From NCBI RefSeq assembly GCF_000264785.1, contig NZ_AFJI01000081.1:124001-188000 (forward strand): a DNA stretch of 64,000 nt, given 5' to 3'. Below, one piece after another: positions 35,291 to 45,113 of this stretch. How positions within the stretch are numbered: the first letter of the stretch is position 1; each line of letters starts with the position of its first letter. A program made the position numbers and the translations under genes. The notes beneath the pieces are model-generated. The model was not told the origin of the DNA, ran no database searches, and worked only from the letters and a program-made list of their open reading frames with translations. The stretch is from Edwardsiella ictaluri ATCC 33202 (GTDB lineage: Bacteria; Pseudomonadota; Gammaproteobacteria; Enterobacterales; Enterobacteriaceae).

Positions 35291-37726
35291 GTGTCTTTAT
35301 TACCCGTTGCCGCGGTGCTGCCCGATCTGCTTGCCGCCCTGCAGTCTGCCTCCCAGGTGCTGCTTAACGCCCCGACCGGGGCGGGAAAATCCACTTGGCT
35401 GCCGCTGCAGCTGTTACAGTCTCCCAGTCTGAATGGGCGTATCGTTATGCTGGAACCGCGGCGTTTGGCCGCGCGGACTGTGGCGCACCGGCTGGCGCAG
35501 CAGCTGGGCGAGCCGCTGGGCGAGACGGTTGGCTATCGGATGCGCGGAGAGAATCGGGTCGGTAAAAATACCCGTCTGGAGGTCGTGACGGAGGGGGTTC
35601 TGACCCGCATGCTGCAGCGAGATCCGATGCTGGAAGGGGTGGCGCTGGTGATCCTTGATGAGTTTCATGAGCGTAGCTTGCAGGCGGATTTGGCGCTGGC
35701 GCTGCTGCTGGATGTACAGGCCGGGCTACGGGACGATCTGCGGTTGCTGATTATGTCGGCGACTCTCGATGATGCCCGCCTGGGGACGCTGTTACCCGAT
35801 GCGCCGACCATCGTCTCTGCGGGGCGCAGCTATCCGGTGGCGCGTCACTATCATTCCGTATCCCCCCATGAGCGCATTGAGCAGGCCGCCGCCGCCGCGG
35901 TGCTGAGCCTGATGAACCGGGAGAGCGGCTCGCTGCTGCTGTTTTTACCCGGGGTGGGCGAGATCCGACGTTGCGCGGCGCTGCTGGAGGAGAGCGTCGC
36001 CGAAGATACCGACATCTGTCCCTTATACGGGGCGCTGTCGCTGGCCGAGCAGCAGCTGGCCATCGCGCCTGCGCCGGTGGGGCGGCGCAAAGTGGTGCTG
36101 GCGACCAATATTGCGGAAACCAGCCTCACTATTGATGGCATTCGTCTGGTGGTCGACAGTGCGCTGGAGCGCGTCAGTCAGTTTGACGTGCGCAGCGGGC
36201 TGACGCGGCTGGTGACCCAGCGGGCGAGTCAGGCGTCGATGACACAGCGCGCCGGGCGCGCCGGACGTCTGAGCGAGGGGATTTGCTGGCATCTGGTATC
36301 GGCTGAGCAGGCCGAGCGGGCCAGCGACTATGCCCAGGCCGAGATCCTGCGCAGCGATCTGAGCGCGCTGTGGCTGGATTTGCTCAGCTGGGGCTGCCGG
36401 GATGCGCAGCAGCTGACGTGGCTCGACGCGCCGCCGACCGCGGCGCTGGGTGCGGCACAGCGCCTGCTGCTGCAGCTGGACGCGCTGGATCTGCAAGGGG
36501 GACTGAGTGCGCTGGGGCGGGAGATGGCCCGCACGGGCAGCGATCCGCGCCTGGCGGCGATGCTGTGCGCCGCCCGTGACGCCGGCGATGCCGCGTTGGC
36601 CTGTGCCGCCCTGCTGGCGGCGATTGTCGAGGAACCGCCGCGTCAGGGGAGCGCCGATATGCGCCAGGCGCTCTACCATCCTCAGCCACACTGGCGTCAG
36701 CGGGCGGCGCAGCTGGTTAAGCGTGTGGGAGGGCGGAGGGCGGAGGCCGATCTGGAGTTGGCGCCGCGGTGGCTGGCGCATGCCTATCCTGACCGGATCG
36801 CCGCCGCGCGCGGGCAGGATGGGCGCTATCTTCTGGCCAACGGGTTGGGCGCGGCGCTGGATGCGGACGATGCGCTGGGGCGGATGCCGGGGCTGATCGC
36901 CGCCTCGCTGCTGCAGGGGGCTTCCGGCGGCGAGCCGCGGATTCTGCTGGCGCTGCCCTGCGATCTGGCATCGCTGGCGGCCCAGCTGCCGCACTTGGTT
37001 AGCGAAGGCACCGGTGTTGAGTGGGATGAGGCCAAAGGAACCCTGCGCGCCTGGCGTCGCGTCCAGCTGGGGCGCCTGGTGCTGCGTGCGCAGCCGCTGG
37101 CCCGTCCCGATGAGGCCACGCTGGCGCAGGCACTATTGGAATGGGTGCGTACGCAGGGGGTGACCGCGCTGGGGTGGGACGAGGCGGCCACGCAGCTGCG
37201 CCTGCGTTTGATCTGTGCCCAGCGCTGGCTGCCAGAGCATGCCTGGCCGGCGGTGGATGATGAGAGCCTGCTGGTGTCGCTGGAGCAGTGGCTGCTGCCC
37301 GCGCTGTATGGCGTCCGCGATCTGCGGGGGCTGCGTCAGATCGATCTGGCCGGGGCGCTGCTGCGACTGCTCGACTGGAACACGCGTCAGCGGCTGGATA
37401 GTGAGCTGCCGACTCATTACACTGTGCCGACCGGATCGTGTCTGGCGATTCGCTATTTTAGCGATAAACCGCCGGCGCTGGCGGTACGTCTGCAGGAGAT
37501 GTTCGGTGAGCGGGAGAGTCCGCATATCGCACAGGGGCGCGTCGCACTGGTGCTGGAGCTATTGTCTCCGGCGCAGCGGCCGCTGCAGATCACCCGCGAT
37601 CTGGCGGGATTCTGGCAGGGTGCCTATCGTGAAGTGCAGAAAGAGATGAAGGGGCGCTATCCCAAGCACGTCTGGCCGGACGATCCGGCCAACGCGCAGC
37701 CGACCCGGCGCACCAAGCGGCATTAA
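35291..37726 (+). CDS. hrpB: HrpB, DEAH-box ATP-dependent RNA helicase-like protein
   Basis: The 811-residue superfamily 2 helicase has motif I APTGAGKST, motif II DEFH (ILDEFHERS), motif III MSATL, motif V TNIAETSLTI and motif VI QRAGRAGRL in the first 340 residues, followed by the long HrpB-specific C-terminal half ending EMKGRYPKHVWPDDPAN. The biological role of HrpB in enterobacteria is not defined. The GTG at 35291 (VSLLPVAAVLP) matches the E. coli start; an in-frame GTG at 35279 is also possible. A strong hairpin lies just upstream. mrcB follows 85 bases downstream. Confidence 0.95.
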   Translation: MSLLPVAAVLPDLLAALQSASQVLLNAPTGAGKSTWLPLQLLQSPSLNGRIVMLEPRRLAARTVAHRLAQQLGEPLGETVGYRMRGENRVGKNTRLEVVTEGVLTRMLQRDPMLEGVALVILDEFHERSLQADLALALLLDVQAGLRDDLRLLIMSATLDDARLGTLLPDAPTIVSAGRSYPVARHYHSVSPHERIEQAAAAAVLSLMNRESGSLLLFLPGVGEIRRCAALLEESVAEDTDICPLYGALSLAEQQLAIAPAPVGRRKVVLATNIAETSLTIDGIRLVVDSALERVSQFDVRSGLTRLVTQRASQASMTQRAGRAGRLSEGICWHLVSAEQAERASDYAQAEILRSDLSALWLDLLSWGCRDAQQLTWLDAPPTAALGAAQRLLLQLDALDLQGGLSALGREMARTGSDPRLAAMLCAARDAGDAALACAALLAAIVEEPPRQGSADMRQALYHPQPHWRQRAAQLVKRVGGRRAEADLELAPRWLAHAYPDRIAAARGQDGRYLLANGLGAALDADDALGRMPGLIAASLLQGASGGEPRILLALPCDLASLAAQLPHLVSEGTGVEWDEAKGTLRAWRRVQLGRLVLRAQPLARPDEATLAQALLEWVRTQGVTALGWDEAATQLRLRLICAQRWLPEHAWPAVDDESLLVSLEQWLLPALYGVRDLRGLRQIDLAGALLRLLDWNTRQRLDSELPTHYTVPTGSCLAIRYFSDKPPALAVRLQEMFGERESPHIAQGRVALVLELLSPAQRPLQITRDLAGFWQGAYREVQKEMKGRYPKHVWPDDPANAQPTRRTKRH

Positions 37727-37811
37727 TTTTCAGAGCGTTCCTCTGTTATTTGCGGGGGACACAGGCGCATATTAGGCGGTTTAGGCCGTATTACAGCCGG
37801 AGAAACAGGTT

Positions 37812-40304
37812 ATGTCTGGGGACGATCGCCAGCCAATCGGGCGCAAGGGTAAGAAACGGGCGGCGCAGCCGCTACGCGGAGAGCCTACGCGCCGTCGCCG
37901 TCGTTATGACGAGGATGACTACGACGAGGATGACCAGGAGCGTGGGGAGAGTGATGATGACGGATATGATGATGATGATGAGGGTGATGTGGCGCACAAA
38001 CAGGTAAAACGTTCCCGCCGACGCCGCGTGCTGTGGCTGCTGTTTCGTCTGGCGCTGGTCGCGCTGGTCGTTATCGGCGCCTACGGGGTCTATCTCGATC
38101 AGCAGATCCGCAGCCGTATCGACGGTAAGGTCTGGCAGCTGCCGGCCGCCGTGTATGGCCGGATGGTCAGCCTTGAGCCGGGGATGAACTACAGCAAGAA
38201 AGAGATGATCAATCTGCTGGAGGGCATGCAGTACCGCGAGGTGAGCCGTATCACCCGCCCAGGCGAGTTTACCGTCTCGGGCAGCAGTATCGATATGCTA
38301 CGCCGTCCCTTTGATTTTCCTGATGGAAAAGAGAGGCAGATCCACGCTCGCCTGGTATTTGACGAAGATGGCCTGAGCGAAATTGTCAATCTGGAGAATA
38401 AGCGCCAGTTTGGCTTTTTCCGTCTCGATCCCCGGCTGATTACGATGCTGCAGTCGCCCAACGGCGAGCAGCGTCTGTTTGTGCCGCGCAGCGGCTTCCC
38501 AACGCTGCTGGTGGATACCCTGCTGGCGACGGAGGATCGCCACTTCTATCAGCACGACGGCATCAGCTTCTACTCCATTGGCCGTGCGCTGCTGGCCAAC
38601 CTGACGGCCGGCCGTACGGTGCAGGGGGGAAGCACCCTGACCCAGCAGCTGGTGAAAAACCTGTTCCTGAGCAATGAGCGCTCCCTGTGGCGCAAGCTTA
38701 ACGAAGCCTATATGGCGCTGATCCTCGATTATCGCTACAGCAAGGATCGCATTCTGGAGCTGTACCTCAACGAGGTGTACCTGGGGCAGAGCGGCAACGA
38801 TCAGATCCGCGGTTTCCCGCTGGCCAGCCTGTATTACTTTGGCCGCCCGGTCGAAGAGCTGAGCCTGGATCAGCAGGCGCTGCTGGTGGGCATGGTCAAG
38901 GGGGCATCGCTGTATAACCCGTGGCGCAATCCCAAGCTGGCGCTGGAGCGGCGCAATGTGGTGCTGCATCTGCTGTTGGAGCAGAAGATCATCGATCAGG
39001 ATCTGTACAACATGCTCAGCGCCCGTCCGCTCGGGGTACAGCCCAAGGGGGGAGTTATCTCGCCTCAGCCTGCGTTTATGCAGCTGGTGCGCCAGGAGCT
39101 GCAGGCCAAGCTTGGCGATAAGGTACAGGATCTCTCCGGGGTGAAGATCTTTACCACCCTCGATCCTGTCTCGCAGGATGCGGCGGAAAAAGCCGTCGAG
39201 GCCGGTATTCCGGCGCTGCGCGCTGCGCGCCACTTAGATGATCTGGAGGCGGCCATGGTGGTGGTCGATCGCTTCAGCGGCGAGGTGCGTGCGATGGTGG
39301 GCGGCGCGCAGACCCAGTTTGCCGGCTTTAACCGTGCGATGGACGCCCGTCGTCTGATCGGCTCGCTGGCCAAGCCGCCAACCTATCTGACGGCGCTGAG
39401 TGAGCCGGTTAGCTATCGCCTGAATACCCCGCTGACGGATCAGCCGGTGTCGATCAAGCTCTCCAACGGCACCTACTGGGAGCCGAAAAACTACGATCGT
39501 CAGTACCGTGGACAGGTGATGCTGATGACCGCGCTGGCGCAGTCGCTCAACGTACCGACGGTGAATTTGGGCATGGCGCTGGGGCTGGACAGGATCAGTG
39601 CAACCTGGCAACAGCTGGGCGTCCCGAAGAGCGTCATTGATCCGGTTCCCGCCATGCTGCTGGGCGCGATCAACCTGACGCCGATGGAGGTGGCTCAGGC
39701 CTATCAGACCATCGCCGCCGGTGGTAATCGGGCGACGCTGTCGGCGTTGCGTTCGGTGATCGCCGAGGACGGCACCGTACTGTATCAGAGTTTGCCCCAG
39801 GCCCAGAGCGTGGTGGCCCCGCAGGCGGCCTACCTGACGTTGTATGCCATGCAGCAGGGGGTGGTGAGCGGAACCTCGCGGTCGCTGTCGGGGAAGTTTG
39901 GTCGTTACCATCTGGCGGCCAAGACCGGTACCACGAACGATCTGCGCGATAGCTGGTTTGCCGGTATTGACGGGAAGGAGGTCACGATCACCTGGGTTGG
40001 ACGCGATAATAACGGCCCCTCCAAGTTGACCGGGGCCAGCGGTGCCCTGACCCTGTACCGTCGCTATCTGGAGAATCAGACGCCGCTGGCGTTGGATTTG
40101 GTGCCGCCGCAGGGGATTAGCATGGTGGGGATCGATGCTGCCGGTAATTTCCAGTGCGGCAGCGGGCGAACCCTTCCGGTCTGGACCGACAATCCGCAGT
40201 CGCTGTGCAGTGCCTCCTCATCGGCGGCGCCTGTCGGGGGTACGTCAGGCAGTGAAAGTGATGGTGTCGCCAGTTGGATCAAGGATATGTTTGGTCGCAA
40301 CTGA
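37812..40304 (+). CDS. mrcB: PBP1b, bifunctional class A penicillin-binding protein
   Basis: This inner-membrane enzyme polymerises glycan strands and cross-links peptidoglycan. In the 830 residues: an Arg-rich and Asp/Glu-rich cytoplasmic N-terminus (about 1-70), one membrane helix (about 73-95), the UB2H region that binds LpoB (about 110-200), and a glycosyltransferase domain with catalytic glutamate in [12 protein letters not shown] and [13 protein letters not shown]. The transpeptidase follows, with the SxxK serine in IGSLAKP, the SxN motif (SLN in AQSLNVP) and KTGT. The C-terminal tail is Ser/Gly-rich. E. coli PBP1b is 844 residues. The lpoB gene is not in this window. Confidence 0.96.
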   Translation: MSGDDRQPIGRKGKKRAAQPLRGEPTRRRRRYDEDDYDEDDQERGESDDDGYDDDDEGDVAHKQVKRSRRRRVLWLLFRLALVALVVIGAYGVYLDQQIRSRIDGKVWQLPAAVYGRMVSLEPGMNYSKKEMINLLEGMQYREVSRITRPGEFTVSGSSIDMLRRPFDFPDGKERQIHARLVFDEDGLSEIVNLENKRQFGFFRLDPRLITMLQSPNGEQRLFVPRSGFPTLLVDTLLATEDRHFYQHDGISFYSIGRALLANLTAGRTVQGGSTLTQQLVKNLFLSNERSLWRKLNEAYMALILDYRYSKDRILELYLNEVYLGQSGNDQIRGFPLASLYYFGRPVEELSLDQQALLVGMVKGASLYNPWRNPKLALERRNVVLHLLLEQKIIDQDLYNMLSARPLGVQPKGGVISPQPAFMQLVRQELQAKLGDKVQDLSGVKIFTTLDPVSQDAAEKAVEAGIPALRAARHLDDLEAAMVVVDRFSGEVRAMVGGAQTQFAGFNRAMDARRLIGSLAKPPTYLTALSEPVSYRLNTPLTDQPVSIKLSNGTYWEPKNYDRQYRGQVMLMTALAQSLNVPTVNLGMALGLDRISATWQQLGVPKSVIDPVPAMLLGAINLTPMEVAQAYQTIAAGGNRATLSALRSVIAEDGTVLYQSLPQAQSVVAPQAAYLTLYAMQQGVVSGTSRSLSGKFGRYHLAAKTGTTNDLRDSWFAGIDGKEVTITWVGRDNNGPSKLTGASGALTLYRRYLENQTPLALDLVPPQGISMVGIDAAGNFQCGSGRTLPVWTDNPQSLCSASSSAAPVGGTSGSESDGVASWIKDMFGRN

Positions 40305-40352
40305 GCAAACTGACATTGCCAGGTCATATCTCTGAACGGAGGCGTAATCTGT

Positions 40353-40392
40353 AAAAAAGTAGCCAGTCAGCGAAGCAACTGACTGGCTACTT
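40353..40392 (-). terminator. Rho-independent terminator after the porin gene
   Basis: AAGTAGCCAGTCAG (40357-40370) pairs exactly with CTGACTGGCTACTT (40379-40392). Read on the minus strand it is followed by a T-run (the A-run at 40353-40358), so it terminates the minus-strand porin transcript. Confidence 0.92.
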
Positions 40393-40467
40393 AATAAGGT
40401 GCTTGTTCACCACGTCAGGGAAGGAGCTTTACCATCCATCCCTACTCCTGCGGGAGACCTTATCTTA

Positions 40468-41676
40468 TTAGAAGTTGTACTGAATGCCGATGCCTACCTG
40501 GTTGTCGGTATCGACGTTGTTACTCCGACTGAATTTATCTTCATCCAGCAGGTTAACCTTATATTCAATGTAGGTCAGCATGTTTTTATTTAATGCAAAT
40601 TCGGCACCGAAGCTGAGGTAGTTCACCAGATCGGCGGACTTGACGCTGCTGCCATCGCCCAGGGTGCCTGAATCAGCGTTCAGATCCAGACCGCGTGACA
40701 GAACATAGCCAATGGAAGGACGCAGGCCAAAGTCAAACTGATACTGGGCAACAGCCTCAAAGTTCTGAGTTTTGTTGGCAATAAGATTATTTTTATTGAA
40801 TGGAGTCATATTGCGGGTTTCCGCATACATGGCTGCCAGATAAAGATTATTGGCGTCGTATTTGGCGGCGATAGTCCAAGCTTCGGCGCGCTGGCCACGA
40901 GCTTTGCCTAACAGGCCAGAGGTTTGAGCATCGCTGCGATCTGATCCGCTATAGGCGGCGGCCAGGCCGATGCCAATGGGGAGCTCATAGGTGACTGCCA
41001 GCGCGACCCCATCGCCGTTATCGCGTCGCACCGATGCATTACCACGGTTACTGGTGCCACTTTGTAAATCGCGTTTTTCTGAAACTGAAATATTTTCTAT
41101 ATTTCCTGTCACCGCATTTTTGACTGGAATAGTGCGTTTAACCTCGTCTCCATTACCTTCATTTTTACCTTGGTACTGCAGGGCGATATTCAGCCCGTCG
41201 ATCAGGTTGAAGAAGTTGCGGTTACGGTAAGTCGCCAGATTGTTGGCGCGTCCGGTCATATAGTTGTCGGTCATGGTATAGGAGTCACCGCCGTAAACCG
41301 GGAATACGTCGGTAAAGTTTTCTACGTCTTTCAGCACGCCATTGTTGCGGCCATAATCCAGTGAGCCAAACTGGGTTATATTGAAACCCACAAATCCCAG
41401 ACGTGTATAGCTGTTCGGATTTCCTTCGTCACGGCTAGCCTTGGTCTGAAACTCCCAGCGTCCATAGCCTGTCAGAACCTCATTGATCTGCGTCTCGCCT
41501 TTAAAACCCAGGCGAGCGTAACTGTCATCGCCGTTGCCCTCACCGCTGTAAAACTCCCCGGCAAGACGGCCATATAAATCAAGTTTATTGCCATTCTTAT
41601 TATATATCTCAGCCGAATTGGCCATGCCCGCCGCCAGCAGAACTGGAATCGCCACTGCAAGGTATTTATATTTCAT
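40468..41676 (-). CDS. General outer-membrane porin, OmpC/OmpF family
   Basis: The 402-residue precursor has a signal peptide (MKYKYLAVAIPVLLAAGMANSA) and a mature start AEIYNKNGNKLDLYGRLAGE, the hallmark of enterobacterial trimeric porins. The L3-loop region PVYGGDSYTMTDNYMTGRAN and the arginine-rich barrel motif ATYRNRNFFNLIDGLNIALQ are recognisable, and the chain ends in phenylalanine (IQYNF), required for barrel insertion. It should form a passive 16-stranded diffusion channel. Loop insertions around residues 180-215 are long. The ATG has AAGGA upstream. The exact orthologue (ompC, ompF or other) cannot be decided from sequence alone; the fhu genes that follow mrcB in E. coli are absent here. 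Confidence 0.93.
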   Translation of the reverse strand: MKYKYLAVAIPVLLAAGMANSAEIYNKNGNKLDLYGRLAGEFYSGEGNGDDSYARLGFKGETQINEVLTGYGRWEFQTKASRDEGNPNSYTRLGFVGFNITQFGSLDYGRNNGVLKDVENFTDVFPVYGGDSYTMTDNYMTGRANNLATYRNRNFFNLIDGLNIALQYQGKNEGNGDEVKRTIPVKNAVTGNIENISVSEKRDLQSGTSNRGNASVRRDNGDGVALAVTYELPIGIGLAAAYSGSDRSDAQTSGLLGKARGQRAEAWTIAAKYDANNLYLAAMYAETRNMTPFNKNNLIANKTQNFEAVAQYQFDFGLRPSIGYVLSRGLDLNADSGTLGDGSSVKSADLVNYLSFGAEFALNKNMLTYIEYKVNLLDEDKFSRSNNVDTDNQVGIGIQYNF

Positions 41677-42248
41677 ATCATATCCTTGATTGGAATAAAT
41701 AATGGTTATAAATGCGCTTCATAATAATGGTGATGTAACCAAAGGCAGGATAATCGCCAGACAATAAAAATGGCACAATGACTCACGGCAATCTTATTAC
41801 ATAATGTAACTTACAAAGTTCAAACGCTTTCTTATTAATATTTTTGGCTTGTTAGTTTTGTGAATAAATTTTATTTCTAATCAGATTTTTATAAAAAATA
41901 TATATTATATTTTTATAAAAATATCACATGTGTGCTATTTTATTGATATCTATAAATATAATTCCATGTAATCATAGATATATTCATTTTAATAATTATT
42001 AACAATGCTTTATTTGATATAATGATGTTTATTTTTCTCTTTTGTCTATTGGTTTTGTTATTATAATAAATTTAAATTATGATTCACTTTTTATTAATTT
42101 GGTTTTTGTCGGTTATTGTGCCTTTTATTCTGTGATATTGATGGTGTGGTTTTGAAAAGATTAAAATAACAGAGGATAATTTGGTGATTTAAAACAAAAT
42201 AAAAAATATGAATATATTTAAATTTACATTTGGTTACATTGTGTGTGG
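41677..42248. other. AT-rich upstream region of the porin gene
   Basis: About 570 bases between the porin and the DUF2076 gene are strikingly AT-rich (for example 41860-42070) in a GC-rich window, with no convincing gene on either strand. It should contain the porin promoter on the minus strand, near its start. The composition resembles DNA bound by H-NS and is unlike the neighbouring genes. Confidence 0.7.
41795..41818 (-). promoter_or_regulatory. Possible OmpR-binding sites of the porin promoter
   Basis: Read on the minus strand, TTTGTAAGTTACATTATGTAA contains GTTACAT-like repeats resembling OmpR boxes, about 120-140 bases upstream of the porin start codon. This fits osmoregulation of a porin by OmpR, but the match is loose. 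Confidence 0.4.
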
Positions 42249-42253
42249 AAAAT

Positions 42254-42273
42254 GGGAAGGCCAGAGCCTTCCC
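42254..42273 (-). terminator. Terminator of the DUF2076 gene
   Basis: GGGAAGG (42254-42260) pairs with CCTTCCC (42267-42273) across 6 bases. On the minus strand ATTTTCC follows, a short T-run. It lies 22 bases after the stop codon. Confidence 0.7.
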
Positions 42274-42295
42274 GTTCCAGAATTGAATGTGGCGC

Positions 42296-43060
42296 TTAGA
42301 AGAAGGATGCGTCGTCGTCGTCACCGCCGTCAAAGAAGCCGCCATCCAGCGGATCGGAAAAACCGTTATCTTGGTCAAATCCACCGCTATTGTCTTGGTG
42401 CCAGTCGGCATTTTGCCAATCGGCATCATTTTGGCCGGTGTCCTGGGCATCGTTGCCCCGATCGGCATCGCTGTTGGTTGCCTCCGGCGCAGGATTGTCC
42501 TCAATGATATTGACGATCTCCTCTGGACGGCTCTGATGGAACAGTCCGGTCAGCATATTGGCCATCACCATCCCCCCGGCGACGCCGGCCGCCGTCTGCA
42601 GCGCACCGCCCAGGAAACTGCCAGCTCGGGAGGGCGCTGCCGCTGGTTGGCCATATCCCGGCGCCGGCTGATTATAGCCGGGCTGAGCATAGTTGGCTGC
42701 ACCAGGGATCGGCTGGCTGCCCAGCGGCGTACGGGAAGGCGCCGCCGCAGCGGATGACGACGTATCGCTGCTCTGGCTGCCGCCACCGAACAGGCCGGCG
42801 AGGAAACCACCGCTGCTGCGCGGCTGGCTCTGGAGCTGGCTGACCTGCTGCTGCAGCTGTTCAACCTGTTGATTGAGGCGCTTGAGGGCGGCTTCCTGGA
42901 TCAGCATGGCCTGTGCCATGTAATAAGGCGCGGCCGGCTGCTTGGCCAGGCAGGACTGGATAAGCCGCTGTGCGTCGGCGTCGCGGGGACCGCTGCCGGC
43001 CTCAGCCTGCTGCAGACGGGAAAAAAGACCTTCAATGATACGTTGTTCTTCAGTTTGCAT
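42296..43060 (-). CDS. DUF2076 protein of unknown function
   Basis: The 254-residue protein starts MQTEEQRIIEGLFSRLQQAE, with a helical N-terminal part (about 1-85) ending in a Gln-rich coiled coil (NQQVEQLQQQVSQLQSQ). A low-complexity Ser/Pro/Tyr/Gln linker (about 90-150), a glycine/alanine-rich hydrophobic segment (GGALQTAAGVAGGMVMANML, about 155-175) and a very acidic Asp/Asn/Gly tail ending DDDDASFF follow. This is the DUF2076 layout; the function is unknown. The ATG at 43060 has GAGG seven bases upstream, while the longer frame to 43261 lacks support. It has its own terminator. Confidence 0.88.
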   Translation of the reverse strand: MQTEEQRIIEGLFSRLQQAEAGSGPRDADAQRLIQSCLAKQPAAPYYMAQAMLIQEAALKRLNQQVEQLQQQVSQLQSQPRSSGGFLAGLFGGGSQSSDTSSSAAAAPSRTPLGSQPIPGAANYAQPGYNQPAPGYGQPAAAPSRAGSFLGGALQTAAGVAGGMVMANMLTGLFHQSRPEEIVNIIEDNPAPEATNSDADRGNDAQDTGQNDADWQNADWHQDNSGGFDQDNGFSDPLDGGFFDGGDDDDASFF

Positions 43061-43317
43061 AATCTGCCTCAACACAGCGCCCGCCGTAGCGGGGTTGATA
43101 ACGTTGGTAGCCGGTAAAGCGAAAATGGTCCCTACAAAACCGATTCCGGCAGAACCGGGACGGTATTGCAGCGCACCGTGCTCAGGGACGAACGGCCGCC
43201 GATTCTCTGAGTAATGTAATGCCCAGATACAGCAACGCAATCCCCCTTTACCTAAAGCCACATTGCCTGATATTTCTCTACATTAGGAAGCCCGCATCGT
43301 GTGCAGCGGCAGCGGGA

Positions 43318-44334
43318 TCAGCGGGCCAGCTGCTCCAGCAGCGGCAGCAGGATCCTAACCCCCTCGCGGGTGCGGGCCCGGATCCGCCCCGGCAGGTGCC
43401 GATCCAAATATTTCATATTGTCGTACTGGGGCTGATGCCAGCTGGTGCCCTGTGCAAACAGGCTGCCGCCGTGGCGTGTCTGGCGCGTCGGATCCTGGCT
43501 ATCTGCGGCAGAGAGCAGCAGCAGCGGAAGTCCGGCCTGAGAAAACAGCGCCATCCCCTCGTTCTGGGGGGGGGATTGATCCAGCATCGCGCTGTTGCCG
43601 CGTGCGATGTGGATGCCGTCGCGTTTGGCCAGCTGCAGCAGGCGATCGCGGCTGCGCTCGGCCAGCGCCTGAGCGTTGCTGGTGGCGAGCAGCTTGTCGC
43701 CGCTGATCAGGGAGTCTATGCCAATCACCAGCAGGGTATTTTTCTTCTCCTCCGGCGTCATGCGGCTAAGGTAGTTTTCGATCCCCTTGCCGCCGAGCTC
43801 CTGTGCACTCAGCGCCAGAAAGCGGATGCCGACCTGGGTTTTTACCGTGCGCAGGCGTTCGGCCAGCTCCAGCATGACGCCGACGCCGGAGGCGTTATCA
43901 TCGACCCCCTGGAGCGTCAGCCCGCCCAAATTATGGTTAACGTCGTCATCACTCTGCGGGGTAAAGGTATCCAGATGGGCGACGATCAGGATCTGCTTAG
44001 CGCTGTGCCCTACTTTAGCGGCGATCACCGAGGTGGCAGTAACGTTGTGCCAGCTGTTTTTACCGTTGCTGTCGCGGTACAGATAGCGGGTCTTAAAATC
44101 GCGCAGGTTGCTGTCATAACCCATCTGACGAAAGCGCTGGTTGACATAGTCGGCCATCATCAGTTCGGCGGGGCTGCCCGCCATGCGGCCGGGAAAGTAG
44201 GTGGCGATATGGCGTACTTCCTGATCGGCGATTTTTCCAATGGGCTGGTGGGTCTGGGCGCTGACCGGTGTGGCGAGCGCGCAGCCCAGGCAGAGCGCGG
44301 CCAGGGAGAGAGAGTATCTGCAGCGGGAAAGCAT
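43318..44334 (-). CDS. iap: Iap, exported M28-type aminopeptidase
   Basis: E. coli Iap removes the N-terminal arginine of alkaline phosphatase in the periplasm, converting isozymes. The 338-residue protein has a signal peptide (MLSRCRYSLSLAALCLGCAL) and the M28 zinc motifs AHLDTF and GVDDNASGVG. The glutamate pair expected in the EE motif appears as AQELGG, so one acidic residue is changed to Gln. Other matches include RHIATYFPGRMAGSPAEL and LPGRIRARTREGVRILLPL. The start at 44334 is chosen because it begins the signal peptide. In E. coli cysDNC lies between iap and ygbE; here it does not. Confidence 0.88.
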   Translation of the reverse strand: MLSRCRYSLSLAALCLGCALATPVSAQTHQPIGKIADQEVRHIATYFPGRMAGSPAELMMADYVNQRFRQMGYDSNLRDFKTRYLYRDSNGKNSWHNVTATSVIAAKVGHSAKQILIVAHLDTFTPQSDDDVNHNLGGLTLQGVDDNASGVGVMLELAERLRTVKTQVGIRFLALSAQELGGKGIENYLSRMTPEEKKNTLLVIGIDSLISGDKLLATSNAQALAERSRDRLLQLAKRDGIHIARGNSAMLDQSPPQNEGMALFSQAGLPLLLLSAADSQDPTRQTRHGGSLFAQGTSWHQPQYDNMKYLDRHLPGRIRARTREGVRILLPLLEQLAR

Positions 44335-44786
44335 GAATCGGGCGTCCTTTGTATCGGTCTGTCGATGGCGCGTCACACGTCGGCAGAGGTATTTATCTGC
44401 CAAATATTATCGCCTGTGACAGGGGATTAAACAATTTCTTGCGCAGACAAAGGGGAAAATAGAGAGGGCCGGTGGGGATGATAAGGGGAGATAACGCCGT
44501 GTCCAGATGTCATGTCTCCGTACGGCACCGTTTAGGCTGCTGAGGCCGCTGCCGCGCGCCATGAGAAAGGGAGAAGGAGAGAACAATTGGTAACAAATTT
44601 AGCCGTGCAAATGTTAGACGTTTTGTCCTTCGGCGGTATTATCAGCGCATATGCCAGCGTGGGTCTGAGACCGTACGGCTCTGGCATTCGGTGTTGCGCC
44701 CGTCGGCCCGGTTTTGCCCGGCGCGCAGTGGTGAGGCCAGTCGCCTTTCCGCGTATGTGAACGCTTTGCTGCCGCAGGATACGGGT
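44335..44786. other. Divergent intergenic region between iap and ygbE
   Basis: About 450 bases carry no supported gene. It must hold the promoters of the two divergent genes. A 7-bp inverted repeat, ATGCCAG and CTGGCAT, lies around 44651-44688. In E. coli the cysDNC operon occupies the corresponding interval; no trace of those proteins is visible here. Confidence 0.55.
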
Positions 44787-45113
44787 ATGCTGATTAATGC
44801 CGCCAACAGGCGGGCCGATGAACAGACAACCGCCGAACGCGAAGAGCCCTCTTATGCTTTCAGCGGCGGCGTGTTGGGGTTTGTTTTCTATTGGCTGGCG
44901 TTCGCGCTGCCCTTTGTCGTTTATGGTACCAATACGCTGTTGTTTATGCTGTATACCTGGCCCTTTTTTCTGGCACTGCTGCCGGTGTCGGTGCTGGTGG
45001 GCATTCTGATCCACCGTCTGCTCTCCGGGCGTCTGCTGCTCAGTGTACCGCTGTGCGCGCTGCTGGTGGTTACCCTGTTCTGGCAAACCTTTTCTCTGCT
45101 GAGCGGATGGTAA
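44787..45113 (+). CDS. ygbE: YgbE, DUF3561 inner-membrane protein
   Basis: The 108-residue protein has three hydrophobic helices (about residues 26-45, 48-70, 84-104) and the family core LGFVFYWLAFALPFVVYGTN followed by FMLYTWPFFLALLPVSVLVG, closely matching E. coli YgbE (107 residues). The function is unknown. The ATG at 44787 has AGGA seven bases upstream; the frame is open to 44691 but that part has no homology. In E. coli ygbE lies between cysC and ftsB; here neither neighbour is present. Confidence 0.88.
   Translation: MLINAANRRADEQTTAEREEPSYAFSGGVLGFVFYWLAFALPFVVYGTNTLLFMLYTWPFFLALLPVSVLVGILIHRLLSGRLLLSVPLCALLVVTLFWQTFSLLSGW

Noticed and set aside
43219..44430. 403-codon plus-strand frame over iap
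   Set aside because: The minus-strand iap has a signal peptide, motifs and homology; the plus-strand text has none.
44532..45086. 184-codon minus-strand frame over ygbE
   Set aside because: The plus-strand frame matches YgbE and has helices. The minus frame is Gln/Arg-rich without homology.
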